In this document: one piece after another, positions 16,022 to 26,512 of the stretch
How the letters are laid out: each line of letters starts with the position of its first letter
How positions within the stretch are numbered: position 1 is the stretch's first letter
NCBI GenBank assembly: GCA_013214575.1
Contig: JABSSD010000054.1
Span: 1-64,000 of the forward strand
From: Paracoccaceae bacterium
GTDB taxonomy: Bacteria; Pseudomonadota; Alphaproteobacteria; Rhodobacterales; Rhodobacteraceae
DNA: 64,000 bases
Reading direction: 5' to 3'
Program-made: the position numbers and the translations under genes
The notes under the pieces: model-generated
Databases searched by the model: none
The model's input: only the letters and a program-made list of their open reading frames with translations
What the model was told of the DNA's origin: nothing

Positions 16022-18592
16022 GTGCAGAAACAATCGCCAGAGATCCCGTTTGCGGCGCTGATCACGCCGGATGCCCCGATTGTGGCCAATGCCCATGGCG
16101 GTCGGGCCAAATGCCTGCAGCGGCTGGTGCGGCTGGAGTTGCCGGTGCCCTGCACGGTGGCGCTTTCGTTTGCCGCTGTGCGCGCCATTGCCGAGGGGCA
16201 GATGCCGGATCTCGGCGCGATCCTGGGCGAGTTTCCAGCGGAGGCGCTGCTCTGTGTGCGGCCCTCGTCCGAGGATCCGGATTGGGGCGGCCCCGGCGCG
16301 GTGCTGAATGTCGGCATGAACGATGCCCGCTATGTGGATCTCTGTGACAGCATGGGGGCGCAGGCGGCGGCGGCGCTGTATCTGCGGTTTGTGCAATCTT
16401 ATGCGGTGCATGTGGCGCGGCTGGACCCGGATGTGTTTGACGCGGTGGCCGAGGACGGTCCCGAGGCGCTGGGTCTGATCCTGCAGGCCTATGAGGCGGA
16501 GACGGATGAGAGCTTTCCGCAGGATCGCGGCGAACAGCTGGCGGCGGTATTGCGCTCGATGGCGCGGGCCTGGGATGGCACCACGGCCCGGCTGTTGCGT
16601 CAGGCCAAGGGCGCTCCGGCGGATGCGGGGCTGGGCCTGGTGGTGCAGGAAATGGTGCCGGGGCTGGGCCAGGGCGAATGCGGGTCAGGGGTCTTGCAGC
16701 TGATCAATTCGCAGACCGGGCAGCCACAGATTACCGGCCGATATCTGAGCCAGTCGCAGGGGCGTGATGCCTTGGGCGCCGGAGTGGCGGCGCTGTATCT
16801 GGAGCAGGATCCCCGTGGACCGGCGCTGGCGGAAGTGGCGCCGGCGGCCTTTGCGGATCTGAAATCCCATGCGGCGTTGATGCGACGGCGCTTGCGCGAG
16901 GCGATGCAGGTCGAATTTGTCATTGAGAACGGCCATGTGCATATTCTGGACGGGGTGCGGGTGGCGCGCTCGGCGCGGGCGGCGGTGCGGATTGCCGTGG
17001 CGCTGGCCGAAGATGGCATCATCACCCCGCAAGAGGCGGTGATGCGGATCGATCCGCATTCGCTGAATGAACTGCTGCACCGTCAGGTGGACCCCACCGC
17101 GCCGCGCGAAGTGATTGGCTCTGGCATTGCCGCCAGTCCCGGCGCCGCCAGCGGACGGCTGGTGTTTACCGCCGCCGAGGCCCAGGCCAGTGCCTCGCGG
17201 CGGGAGCCCTGCATTCTGGTGCGCCGCGAGACCTCTCCCGAGGATATTCGTGGCATGCATGCTGCCGTGGCAGTGCTGACGCAAAAGGGCGGTGTCACCA
17301 GCCATGCGGCGGTGATTGGCCGTGGCCTGGGGTTGCCCTGCATCGTTGGCGCCTCGACGTTGAAATTTCTCAGCAAGGAAAAACAGCTGATCACCGCCGA
17401 GGGGCGGGTGTTCAAAGCCGGTGATATTGTCACCATCGACGGCAGCTCGGGGCAGGTGCTGGCCGGAGAGCCTGCCATGCTGGAGGCGACGCTGGACGAT
17501 GCCTTTCAGACCCTGATGGGCTGGGCGGATGCCGAGCGTGACATTGGCATTCGCGCCAATGCCGATACCCCGGCCGACGCAAAGCTGGCGCGTAGTTTTG
17601 ACGCCCAGGGGATCGGGCTGTGCCGCACCGAGCATATGTTCTTTGAACCTGGTCGGCTGACGGTGATGCGCGAGATGATCTTTGCCGAGACCTCGTCCGG
17701 ACGGGCCGCCGTGTTGGCGCGATTGCTGCCGATGCAGCGTGGTGATTTTTACGAGCTGTTCCGCATTATGGCGGGGATGCCGGTTTGCATCCGCCTGTTT
17801 GATCCGCCGCTGCATGAATTTCTGCCCACCACCAAGACCGGCCAGCGCGAACTGTCCGAGGCGCTGGGCATTCCGGTCAGTGATGTCACCCGCCGGGTTG
17901 AGGAAATGGCGGAATACAATCCGATGCTGGGCCTGCGCGGGGTGCGGTTGGGGGTCACGGTGCCGGAAATCTATGACATGCAGGCGCGGGCCATTTTTGA
18001 GGCGGCACTGGATGCCTCGGAGGATGGCGTGCCGGTGGTGCCGGAAGTGATGATCCCGCTGGTGTCGGCCAAGCGCGAAGTTGAGCTGGTCAAGGCCCGC
18101 ATCGATGCGGTGGCGGCGGCGGTGAAATCGGAACGCGGCGCGGAATTTGAATATCGCCTGGGCGTCATGGTGGAAACCCCGCGGGCGGCGTTGCGGGCGG
18201 CTGATATTTCGCCGCACACGGCCTTTCTCAGTTTTGGCACCAATGACCTGACCCAGATGACCTATGGGCTGTCGCGCGATGATGCCGGCCGGTTCATGTC
18301 GGACTATGTGCGCCAGGGGGTGTTTCCGGAAGACCCGTTCCATGTGCTGGACGTCGAAGGGGTGGGCGAATTGCTGAAGCTTGGGGTGCAGCGGGGCCGT
18401 GAAGCCAATCCCGGCGTTACCCTGTCGATCTGTGGGGAGCACGGCGGCAACCCCGAATCGATTGCCTTTTGTCGCGAGGCCGGCTTCGACTATGTGTCCT
18501 GCTCGCCGTTTCGGGTGCCGGTGGCCCGATTGGCGGCTGCTCAATTGGCGATTGCACATACGTTAGCGGTAGATCCCCCTGCCTCTGCCTAG
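16022..18592 (+). CDS. Divergent pyruvate, phosphate dikinase / PEP-utilising enzyme
   Basis: The 856-residue protein has the PpdK layout. It has an ATP-grasp-like N-terminus (1-350), a phosphohistidine swivel domain with H428 in KGGVTSHAAVIGRGLGLPC, and a C-terminal TIM-barrel PEP/pyruvate domain with LRGVRLG, SFGTNDLTQM and C804 in SICGEHGG. The N-terminal nucleotide-binding part is unusual: the canonical GGKGANL loop appears as HGGRAKCLQRL. It may therefore be a paralogue of canonical PpdK with altered nucleotide use. The GTG at 16022 follows AAAGGAAAGG. It may interconvert pyruvate and PEP; this is inferred from the family. Confidence 0.82.
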   Translation: MQKQSPEIPFAALITPDAPIVANAHGGRAKCLQRLVRLELPVPCTVALSFAAVRAIAEGQMPDLGAILGEFPAEALLCVRPSSEDPDWGGPGAVLNVGMNDARYVDLCDSMGAQAAAALYLRFVQSYAVHVARLDPDVFDAVAEDGPEALGLILQAYEAETDESFPQDRGEQLAAVLRSMARAWDGTTARLLRQAKGAPADAGLGLVVQEMVPGLGQGECGSGVLQLINSQTGQPQITGRYLSQSQGRDALGAGVAALYLEQDPRGPALAEVAPAAFADLKSHAALMRRRLREAMQVEFVIENGHVHILDGVRVARSARAAVRIAVALAEDGIITPQEAVMRIDPHSLNELLHRQVDPTAPREVIGSGIAASPGAASGRLVFTAAEAQASASRREPCILVRRETSPEDIRGMHAAVAVLTQKGGVTSHAAVIGRGLGLPCIVGASTLKFLSKEKQLITAEGRVFKAGDIVTIDGSSGQVLAGEPAMLEATLDDAFQTLMGWADAERDIGIRANADTPADAKLARSFDAQGIGLCRTEHMFFEPGRLTVMREMIFAETSSGRAAVLARLLPMQRGDFYELFRIMAGMPVCIRLFDPPLHEFLPTTKTGQRELSEALGIPVSDVTRRVEEMAEYNPMLGLRGVRLGVTVPEIYDMQARAIFEAALDASEDGVPVVPEVMIPLVSAKREVELVKARIDAVAAAVKSERGAEFEYRLGVMVETPRAALRAADISPHTAFLSFGTNDLTQMTYGLSRDDAGRFMSDYVRQGVFPEDPFHVLDVEGVGELLKLGVQRGREANPGVTLSICGEHGGNPESIAFCREAGFDYVSCSPFRVPVARLAAAQLAIAHTLAVDPPASA

Positions 18593-18767
18593 ATGTAGCG
18601 AAAACAGGGCCGGCTATCGAGGCATTCTGGGTGTTAACAGCCTGTTAGTCCTCTGTTTTGAGTTGCAAATTTTTCGAAAACTGGACCTTTCCCGGACATT
18701 GGGGTAGATGGTCCCCGCGCATGATTTGACGGTGGGCGCGACCTTTTGGTACCTGGGGGTATCCGGA

Positions 18768-19409
18768 ATGAAATCTCATGTATTGGCCGCAATTGTTGCG
18801 GCGTCTTTGGCTGCGCCCTGCGCCGCCGTTGCCGAAACCGCTCTGGGAGGCCTGTTCCAACGGGATCAATCGACGCAAACTGTGACCGCTAAAGAGGGGG
18901 GGCGCGGCTTTTTGTTCTTTGGACGTAAATCGGCAAAACCGGAGCCGATAGATTACTCCACCGCCTGGTTGGATGCGCGGCCTGCTGCAACCGGGGATGC
19001 CGATTTTGCCTGTCTCGCACAGGCGCTGTATTTTGAGGCGCGGGGCGAAACCGTGAAGGGTCAGTTTGCCGTCGCCGAAGTGATCTTGAACCGGGTCCAA
19101 AGCGGCCAGTTCCCCAAGTCTGTCTGCGGCGTTGTCAAACAGGGCACCGGGCGTCTCCATCAGTGTCAGTTCAGCTATAACTGCGACGGGCTCACTGAAG
19201 CGATCCGTGAACATCAGGCCTACGCGCGGGTTGCCAAAGTCGCCCGGGCCAGTCTGGATGGCGCGACGGAACAGCTGACCGATGGCGCCACCTATTATCA
19301 CACCACGGCGGTGCGGCCGCGCTGGAGCCGTATCTTTAAAAACACCGCCCAGATCGGGGTGCATTTGTTTTACAGTGACGAGCGCTACCGCACCGCCTCT
19401 ACCGAGTAA
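18768..19409 (+). CDS. Cell wall hydrolase, SleB/CwlJ family
   Basis: The 213-residue product has a signal peptide (residues 1-23, ending CAAVAE) and a C-terminal SleB/CwlJ hydrolase domain (about 85-205). The domain core is LAQALYFEARGETVKGQFAV, containing the catalytic glutamate of this family, then EVILNRVQSGQFPKSVCGVV and QCQFSYNCDG. In non-sporulating alphaproteobacteria such proteins remodel peptidoglycan in the periplasm. I chose the ATG at 18768 because it opens directly into the signal peptide and follows a GGGGGTATCCGG tract. Confidence 0.9.
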   Translation: MKSHVLAAIVAASLAAPCAAVAETALGGLFQRDQSTQTVTAKEGGRGFLFFGRKSAKPEPIDYSTAWLDARPAATGDADFACLAQALYFEARGETVKGQFAVAEVILNRVQSGQFPKSVCGVVKQGTGRLHQCQFSYNCDGLTEAIREHQAYARVAKVARASLDGATEQLTDGATYYHTTAVRPRWSRIFKNTAQIGVHLFYSDERYRTASTE

Positions 19410-19560
19410 GGCGCGACGGTTTTGTCACCAAAATCTGCTGTGTAACTTTTGCGCTGCCGCATTTTGTCATTGGGATGGCGCAAGTGGGGCTGTTCTCCGG
19501 CTGCGCATCGCCTAAAGTGTATTACCATCTTCTGCTACTGTTAGCCAAAGGCGCGATCCC

Positions 19561-20481
19561 ATGAGTTCAGAAATACGTCTAGCGTTTGAGCATCCTTCTG
19601 AGCGCGCCGCCGCTATGGCATCCGGTGGTGTGTTGGATCGCATTTCCTTGCGCGACCACATCGTTGATGTGGAAATCGGCGCCTTTCAGGCCGAGCGCGG
19701 CACCACCCAGCGGATTTGTTTCAACGTGGTGGTCGAGGTGGAACCGCTACCCGACGATGTTGACGATGATGTGGACCGCATCCTCTCTTATGACCGGGTC
19801 ACGGAGGCGATTGCACATGAGCTGGCGGACGAGCGGTTGAACCTGCTGGAAACCCTGGCCGACCGGGTCGCCGAGCGTATTCTGCTGGAGCCGCAGGCGG
19901 TGCGGGCCTTTGTGCGGATCGAGAAGCTGGACCGTGGCCCCGGCGCACTTGGGGTTGAGATTGTCCGCGCCCGTGATCCGCACACTCCGGATGCCGAAGT
20001 TGAGGAGCCACCGCATCCGCGGCTGCTGTATCTAGCCAACGCGGCGATCGACAGTGACAATTTCTCGGGCTGGATCGACCAGATGCAATGCCGCCAGCGG
20101 CCGCTGATTCTCTGTGTCGGAGCCCATGAGCTGGCGGTGCCGCGGACCGGTCATAAAATGACCGAACGCCGGATTGATCTGCTGGCCATTGAGCAAAACG
20201 CCTGGCGTCTGGCGGCGCGCGATGATCGCTGCGTGGTGGTCTCGACCCGGACCGAGCTGGACTGGGCAATGAAGAATGGCCAGATCAGCGTCTGGGCGCC
20301 CTCCAAGATTGTGCTGGATGCGGTGGATGGCCCCTCGGCGGCGCCGTCCCAGCCGGTGGAGCTGGCAGTTTGGTTTGCGGCGATACTGGGGGCCGGAGAG
20401 CTGATCGTTATTGGCGCAGAGCTGCCGGGCAACCCCAGCGTGCCGCTGCGCGCGGTGCCGGTAGATCAAACGACCATATGA
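19561..20481 (+). CDS. folB: Dihydroneopterin aldolase with long C-terminal extension
   Basis: FolB makes 6-hydroxymethyl-dihydropterin in folate synthesis. Residues about 23-135 are the FolB domain, with ISLRDHIVDVEIGAFQAERG, the catalytic tyrosine region ILSYDRVTEAI and the lysine in RIEKLDRGPGALGVE. The protein is 306 residues against about 120 for a usual FolB. The extra C-terminal part (about 145-306) has no motif I recognise but is well-ordered in composition. The stop overlaps the folP start (ATGA), so folB and folP are translationally coupled. Confidence 0.88.
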   Translation: MSSEIRLAFEHPSERAAAMASGGVLDRISLRDHIVDVEIGAFQAERGTTQRICFNVVVEVEPLPDDVDDDVDRILSYDRVTEAIAHELADERLNLLETLADRVAERILLEPQAVRAFVRIEKLDRGPGALGVEIVRARDPHTPDAEVEEPPHPRLLYLANAAIDSDNFSGWIDQMQCRQRPLILCVGAHELAVPRTGHKMTERRIDLLAIEQNAWRLAARDDRCVVVSTRTELDWAMKNGQISVWAPSKIVLDAVDGPSAAPSQPVELAVWFAAILGAGELIVIGAELPGNPSVPLRAVPVDQTTI

Positions 20482-21473
20482 CCTGTTACCGGCCCCTGGT
20501 TCAGCACGGCGATGCCCGTCCAGAGGGCGCGGTTGAACTGGCCGGGGGGGCGTTGTGGTTCACCCATGCCGAGGCGCTGGACCGTCGGTCGCCCTCTCAT
20601 ATCATTCCGGCCGGGCTGGTGCCTGAGCCGATCCTGCGCCGCCTGTCGGGGCACCGGCCGGCCATTGCCGGACTGGATATGGCGCAGCCGCAGCTGATGG
20701 GGGTGCTCAACGTCACCCCGGACAGTTTCTCGGATGGCGGCCAGCACCAGGATCTGGCCGCGGCGGTCGATGCCGCCCGCCAGATGATTGCCGATGGCGC
20801 CAGCCTGATTGATATTGGCGGTGAATCGACCCGTCCGGGGGCCGATTTTGTTGCCGAAGACGCCGAGATTTTGCGGACTACGCCGGTTATTGCGGCGTTG
20901 CACGCGGCCACCGGGGTGGGTATTTCCATCGACACCCGCAGGGCACCGGTCGCCGCCAAGGCGCTGGCTTCCGGCGCTGCGCTGATCAATGATGTGTCCG
21001 GCTTTACCCATGACCCGGCTCTGGCGCCGCTGGCGGCCCGGGCCGGGGTGCCGGTCTGTATCATGCATGCGCAGGGCGATCCTGCGACCATGCAGGACAA
21101 GCCGGTCTATGCGAACGTGCTGCTGGATGTCTATGATTTCCTCGCGGCGCAGATTGACCGGCTTGAGGCCATCGGCGTGTTGCGCGATCAGATTGTCATC
21201 GATCCGGGCATTGGCTTTGGCAAAACACAAGAGCACAATCTGATCCTGTTGCGGGGCATTGCCCTGTTCCATGCGCTGGGCTGTCCGATCCTGCTGGGGG
21301 TGTCGCGCAAGCGATTTATCGGCACAATCGGCAAAGAACCGCAGGCCACAGCGCGGGCTCCGGGGTCAATCGCCGTAGGCCTTGCAGGCCTGGCCCAAGG
21401 CGTGCAATTCCTACGGGTGCATGACGTCGCCGCAACGGCGCAGGCGGTGCGGCTCTGGCAAGCCACCCGTTAA
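20478..21473 (+). CDS. folP: Dihydropteroate synthase
   Basis: FolP joins 6-hydroxymethyl-dihydropterin pyrophosphate with p-aminobenzoate. The 331-residue protein has the signatures LMGVLNVTPDSFSDGG and DGASLIDIGGESTRPGA, then SIDTRR, INDVSG, CIMHAQGDPATMQ, VIDPGIGFGKTQEHN and LLGVSRKRFIG. It carries an N-terminal extension of about 75 residues before the barrel. The ATG overlaps the folB stop and glmM follows after 21 bases, so folB-folP-glmM forms one operon. Confidence 0.96.
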   Translation: MTCYRPLVQHGDARPEGAVELAGGALWFTHAEALDRRSPSHIIPAGLVPEPILRRLSGHRPAIAGLDMAQPQLMGVLNVTPDSFSDGGQHQDLAAAVDAARQMIADGASLIDIGGESTRPGADFVAEDAEILRTTPVIAALHAATGVGISIDTRRAPVAAKALASGAALINDVSGFTHDPALAPLAARAGVPVCIMHAQGDPATMQDKPVYANVLLDVYDFLAAQIDRLEAIGVLRDQIVIDPGIGFGKTQEHNLILLRGIALFHALGCPILLGVSRKRFIGTIGKEPQATARAPGSIAVGLAGLAQGVQFLRVHDVAATAQAVRLWQATR

Positions 21474-21494
21474 GGCCCGATTAGAAAGAAGAAT

Positions 21495-22841
21495 ATGCGC
21501 AAATTATTTGGTACTGACGGGGTGCGTGGCACCGCCAATATTCACCCGATGACCGCTGAGATGGCGCTGCGTATCGGCGCGGCGGTGGGGCGGTATTTCC
21601 GCCGTGATGCCTCGGGGGTGCACCGGGTGGTAATTGGCAAGGACACTCGGCTGTCTGGCTATATGTTTGAAAACGCGCTGACCGCGGGGCTGACTTCAAC
21701 CGGCATGAACGTGCTGCTGATGGGACCGGTGCCAACCCCTGCGGTGGGGCTGATGACCCGCTCCATGCGCGCCGATCTGGGGGTGATGATCTCGGCCAGT
21801 CACAATCCGGCCGAAGACAACGGCATCAAGTTTTTCGGCCCCGATGGGTTCAAGCTGTCCGATGCCGCCGAGCTGGAGCTGGAAGCGCTGATCGAGGCTG
21901 GTGTTGAACCTGCCCAGACGCAGAATATCGGCCGGGCCAAACGGATCGACGATGCCCGCTTTCGCTACGGCGAGCGGGTCAAAAGCTCATTGCCCAGGGA
22001 TATCCGCTTTGACGGGCTGAAGGTGGTGATCGACTGCGCCAATGGCGCCGCCTACCGCGCCGCGCCGGAAATCCTGTGGGAGCTGGGCGCCGAGGTGGTG
22101 CCCATCGGCGTGTCGCCGGACGGGGTCAATATCAACCGCGGTTGCGGCTCGACCCATCCTCAGGCGGCGGCCGAGGCGGTTGTTGCCCATGGCGCCCATG
22201 TGGGGATTTGCCTCGATGGCGATGCCGACCGGGTGATCCTGATCGACGAAACCGGCGCTGTTGCAGATGGCGATCAGCTGATGGGTCTGCTGGCCTCACG
22301 ATGGGCCGAAAAGGGCGAACTGGCCGGCAATGCGCTGGTCACCACCGTGATGTCGAACCTGGGGCTTGAGCGTTATCTGAATGAACGTGATATCGGGTTG
22401 GAGCGCACCGCTGTTGGCGATCGCTACGTGGTCGAGCGGATGCGCAGCGGCGGCTTTAATCTGGGCGGCGAGCAATCGGGCCATATCGTGATGACCGACC
22501 ATGCCACCACCGGTGACGGCTTGATGGCCGGGCTGCATTTCCTGGCTGAGATGGTGCGCACCGAGCAGCCCGCCTCGAAACTGGCGCGGCAGTTCCAGCC
22601 GGTGCCGCAGCTATTGAAGAATGTGCGCTTCAAGGCGGGTCAGACGCCGCTGGAGCTGGACGTCGTGCAGCAGGCGATCCATTCGGCCGAACGGGCGCTG
22701 AACGGCCAGGGACGTTTGCTGATCCGCAAGTCTGGTACTGAGCCGCTGATCCGAGTGATGGCCGAATGTGAAGACGAAGCCCTGCTGCATGTCACCGTCG
22801 ACAAGGTGGTGGATGCTGTCACCGAGGCGGTGCGCGTTTAG
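21495..22841 (+). CDS. glmM: Phosphoglucosamine mutase
   Basis: GlmM converts glucosamine 6-phosphate to glucosamine 1-phosphate for peptidoglycan and LPS precursors. At 448 residues it is full length. It begins [15 protein letters not shown] and has the phosphoserine loop [20 protein letters not shown] with S102, the metal loop [13 protein letters not shown], the sugar loop [13 protein letters not shown] and the phosphate loop [13 protein letters not shown]. The folP-glmM pairing is common in bacteria. It converges on the EamA gene with only 11 bases between stops. Confidence 0.97.
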   Translation: MRKLFGTDGVRGTANIHPMTAEMALRIGAAVGRYFRRDASGVHRVVIGKDTRLSGYMFENALTAGLTSTGMNVLLMGPVPTPAVGLMTRSMRADLGVMISASHNPAEDNGIKFFGPDGFKLSDAAELELEALIEAGVEPAQTQNIGRAKRIDDARFRYGERVKSSLPRDIRFDGLKVVIDCANGAAYRAAPEILWELGAEVVPIGVSPDGVNINRGCGSTHPQAAAEAVVAHGAHVGICLDGDADRVILIDETGAVADGDQLMGLLASRWAEKGELAGNALVTTVMSNLGLERYLNERDIGLERTAVGDRYVVERMRSGGFNLGGEQSGHIVMTDHATTGDGLMAGLHFLAEMVRTEQPASKLARQFQPVPQLLKNVRFKAGQTPLELDVVQQAIHSAERALNGQGRLLIRKSGTEPLIRVMAECEDEALLHVTVDKVVDAVTEAVRV

Positions 22842-22852
22842 GCCCGCATCTG

Positions 22853-23794
22853 TTAAGTTTGCGAACTGCGTTGCGCGGCGCTTGACCGCCGCCCAAACAA
22901 TCGCGTCAGCGCACCGTATTGGCTAAGCCCCATACCACACAGGATCAATCCCAGCGCCCAAATCATTGCGCTGGGCAGCGGTTCGGCCAGAAAGACGGTC
23001 CCCAGCAGTACCGACCACACCGGCACTTGATAACTTACCAGTGACATGAACACCGGCCCGGCACTGCGCAGCACCGCAACACGCAATATGTTGGCGCCTG
23101 CGGTTGGGATCAACGCCAGAACAAGTGTTGCGATCATGGTCTCACCATCCAGTGCGGGGGGCAATCCTTCGACCATCAGAGCCACCGGAATGACGACCAC
23201 AGAGCCAATCAGCAGCAAAACGGCTGCCAACCCAATAGGGTCTATAGTGGGCAGTCGACGGATGAGAATTGCGCTGCAGGCATAACAGCAGGCCGCCGCC
23301 ATGCAGGCCATTCGACCCGCTAGCTCCATCTCGGCACCGTTGGAGCTAAAGGCCTGACCGCCGATCAGGACGCTGACACCGATAAAGCCAATCACAAACC
23401 CTAAGGAGCGCCGCCATGTCAGTTGCGCTCCGGGGATAAGGAAATGTGCCAGTGGCAGCACGATCAGCGCCACCGAGGCCATCGAGACACCGGCAAACCC
23501 GGAGGTGACGAATTGTTGGCCCCAGCTGAGCAGCATGAATGGTAGCGCCGAGCTGAGAATTCCAACTACAATGAGGATTGTAAGGTGCGAGCCAGTTGGC
23601 CGTTGTGCAAACAGTTTGCCACCGCGGAACTGCCAGATGGCTGACGTGACCAGCGCCCCAAGGCTAATCCGTGCTGCCGCCAGCCAAAACGGCGTGATGC
23701 CGCGCAGGGCGATCTCGATGACCAGAAAGGTACCGCCCCAGGTCAACCCCAGGACCGCAATCATCAGCCAATGTCGTCCGGTGATATCGGTCAT
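22853..23794 (-). CDS. EamA/DMT family transporter (paralogue 1)
   Basis: The 313-residue inner-membrane protein has two EamA repeats and about ten membrane segments. It begins IAVLGLTWGGTFLVIEIALRG and its second repeat carries AGPVFMSLVSYQVPVWSVLLG and FLAEPL. It is clearly paralogous to the next gene, sharing the SYQVPVWSVL motif and the first-repeat ALPFMLLSWGQQFVTSGFAGV. DMT members export metabolites or amino acids; the cargo is unknown. The ATG at 23794 follows AAGGGGCG and is preferred to an upstream start at 23848. Confidence 0.9.
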   Translation of the reverse strand: MTDITGRHWLMIAVLGLTWGGTFLVIEIALRGITPFWLAAARISLGALVTSAIWQFRGGKLFAQRPTGSHLTILIVVGILSSALPFMLLSWGQQFVTSGFAGVSMASVALIVLPLAHFLIPGAQLTWRRSLGFVIGFIGVSVLIGGQAFSSNGAEMELAGRMACMAAACCYACSAILIRRLPTIDPIGLAAVLLLIGSVVVIPVALMVEGLPPALDGETMIATLVLALIPTAGANILRVAVLRSAGPVFMSLVSYQVPVWSVLLGTVFLAEPLPSAMIWALGLILCGMGLSQYGALTRLFGRRSSAAQRSSQT

Positions 23795-23899
23795 ATGCGC
23801 CCCTTGCAATTCTTTGACCACTTGCACTTGCAAATGCCTTTGGGTCAATTGCGAACAGTTCGGTGGGCGTCGAAGGATCTGATGGGGGGGCGGCTGGTT

Positions 23900-24811
23900 T
23901 CAAACGCCGACGGGCTGACGGCGCTTGCGGCTGAGCAACAGGCCCCCGAGGATCAGCGCCAGCGACAGGTAGAGCTGCGGCGGCAGTATTTCGTTGAGCA
24001 ATACCACGCCAAACAGTACCGACCAGACCGGCACTTGGTAATTCACCAAAGACATAAAGCTGGGGCCGGCATCGCGAATGACCTGAACCAACAGCACCTG
24101 CGCCAGGGCGGTTGGAAACAGTCCCAGATACAGGATCGCCACCAGTGACAGGGCCGACGGCATCGCCGGGATGCCCTCTATCACCAGTGCAAAAGGCACA
24201 ATGATAACCGTCGCCGACAGCAGCGCCGCGGCGGACAGCGACAGCATATCGGTCTTGGGGCACAACCGGGTGATAATGGCGCCGGCGGCATAACACAGCG
24301 AGGCAGCCAGGCAGGCGATCCGCGCCAGAGCCTCGTAGTCACTGCCGACCAGCCGCAGGGCATCTGTCCCAATCAAAATCACCACCCCGGCAAATCCAAT
24401 CAGAAAGCTGATCCCCCGTTGCAGGGTCAGCCGCTCACCGGGCACCAGAAAATGGGCCAGCGGCAGCACAAACAGCGGCACCACTGCCATGCAAACCCCG
24501 GCAAAGCCACTGGCGACATATTTCTGTCCCCAGCTGAGCAAGGCAAAGGGCAGGGCGCTGGAAAACAGCCCCATTGCGGCGGCCGAGGCCCAGACCAGAC
24601 GGCCATTGGGGGTCTTGACGCTTGGCAGGGTAATGCCGCGCATCCGGAGAACGACCAGCAGCACCAGGGTGCCCAGTCCGACCCGGCCGGCCACGATGGT
24701 CAGCGGTCCCATGTCGCGCAGGGCGACCGAAATAAACATGAACGAGGCGCCCCAGATCAGGCCAAGGGCCAATAGTTTGATCCAGTTTTGCCTTCCAGCC
24801 GCTGCAGTCAT
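23900..24811 (-). CDS. EamA/DMT family transporter (paralogue 2)
   Basis: The 303-residue protein is a second ten-segment EamA transporter, 105 bases upstream of and transcribed towards paralogue 1. Shared landmarks are LGLIWGASFMFISVALR at the start, ALPFALLSWGQKYVASGFAGV and SFMSLVNYQVPVWSVLFG. The pair looks like an old tandem duplication. The ribosome site GGAGAG is clear. Position next to ilvC hints at amino-acid efflux, but this is weak inference. Confidence 0.9.
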   Translation of the reverse strand: MTAAAGRQNWIKLLALGLIWGASFMFISVALRDMGPLTIVAGRVGLGTLVLLVVLRMRGITLPSVKTPNGRLVWASAAAMGLFSSALPFALLSWGQKYVASGFAGVCMAVVPLFVLPLAHFLVPGERLTLQRGISFLIGFAGVVILIGTDALRLVGSDYEALARIACLAASLCYAAGAIITRLCPKTDMLSLSAAALLSATVIIVPFALVIEGIPAMPSALSLVAILYLGLFPTALAQVLLVQVIRDAGPSFMSLVNYQVPVWSVLFGVVLLNEILPPQLYLSLALILGGLLLSRKRRQPVGV

Positions 24812-24828
24812 GTCGAACTCTCCAGTTG

Positions 24829-24856
24829 AAAAGGGCGCCCCGGCCTGGGACGCCCT
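24829..24856 (-). terminator. Intrinsic terminator of ilvC
   Basis: On the minus strand GGGCGTCCC, loop AGGCC, GGGGCGCCC and TTTT form a stem with one G-U pair and a T-run, 37 bases past the ilvC stop. It insulates ilvC from the downstream EamA gene. Confidence 0.7.
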
Positions 24857-24892
24857 GATTGTCTCACTTGGGCGGCTGCCCGCCCGCGCGGT

Positions 24893-25990
<1,098 letters not shown>

Positions 25991-25993
25991 TTA

Positions 25994-26023
25994 TTGAGAT
26001 AATTTTGCGATGTTTCGTACTAT
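25994..26023 (+). promoter_or_regulatory. Candidate promoter for the Lrp gene pair
   Basis: TTGAGA, an 18-base AT-rich spacer and TACTAT lie 33 bases before the first Lrp gene. The surrounding 140-base ilvC-lrp gap is unusually AT-rich for this genome, as expected for an Lrp-type autoregulated region, but no clean operator repeat is seen. Confidence 0.5.
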
Positions 26024-26056
26024 TCATTCGCCATCCTTCAGTATATTGATGTATTC

Positions 26057-26512
26057 ATGCTAGATGACCTCGACAGGCGCATACTGCGCCATTTGCAAAG
26101 CGACCCCGCCCAGTCGATTCCTGACCTGGGCGAGCGTCTGGGGCTGTCGATATCCCGCCTGAGCCGGCGGCTAGAGAAATTGCGCGAAAATGGTGTGTTG
26201 CGTGGCCAGCATGCGGTGATCAACTGGCGCGCCCTTGGCTATGCGGTTGAGGTCAGCCTGCGGGTGACCCTGGACAAGACCCAGTCCCGCGCCTTTGACG
26301 ACTTCATCGAGGCGGCGCGCGATATCCCCGAGGTGATCGAAATCCAGACCTTTCTGGGCCGGGTGGATGTGCGACTGTCAGTGATCGCCCGCGATATGGC
26401 CCATTACCAACAGATCTACCGGGGGGGCATTCTGACCCTGCCGCATATCGCCGATATTGAGGCACTGATGCATGTGGCCCGGATTAAAAACGACGCGGGG
26501 CTGCCGCTGTGA
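26057..26512 (+). CDS. Lrp/AsnC family transcriptional regulator (first of pair)
   Basis: The 151-residue protein has an N-terminal winged helix-turn-helix (MLDDLDRRILRHLQSDPAQS, then LGERLGLSISRLSRRLEKLRENG). A C-terminal ligand-binding RAM domain (about 62-145) contains VIEIQTFLGRVDVRLSVIARDM. It overlaps the second Lrp gene by four bases. The two may form a heteromer controlling the aminotransferase downstream or ilvC upstream; this is inferred from position. Confidence 0.9.
   Translation: MLDDLDRRILRHLQSDPAQSIPDLGERLGLSISRLSRRLEKLRENGVLRGQHAVINWRALGYAVEVSLRVTLDKTQSRAFDDFIEAARDIPEVIEIQTFLGRVDVRLSVIARDMAHYQQIYRGGILTLPHIADIEALMHVARIKNDAGLPL

Noticed and set aside
16685-18559. Minus-strand 624-codon open frame opposite the PpdK-like gene
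   Set aside because: Histidine/arginine-rich antisense shadow; the catalytic motifs are on the plus strand.
19410-19560. tRNA or small RNA gene in the gap before folB
   Set aside because: No cloverleaf or conserved RNA pattern could be drawn; it is ordinary intergenic DNA.
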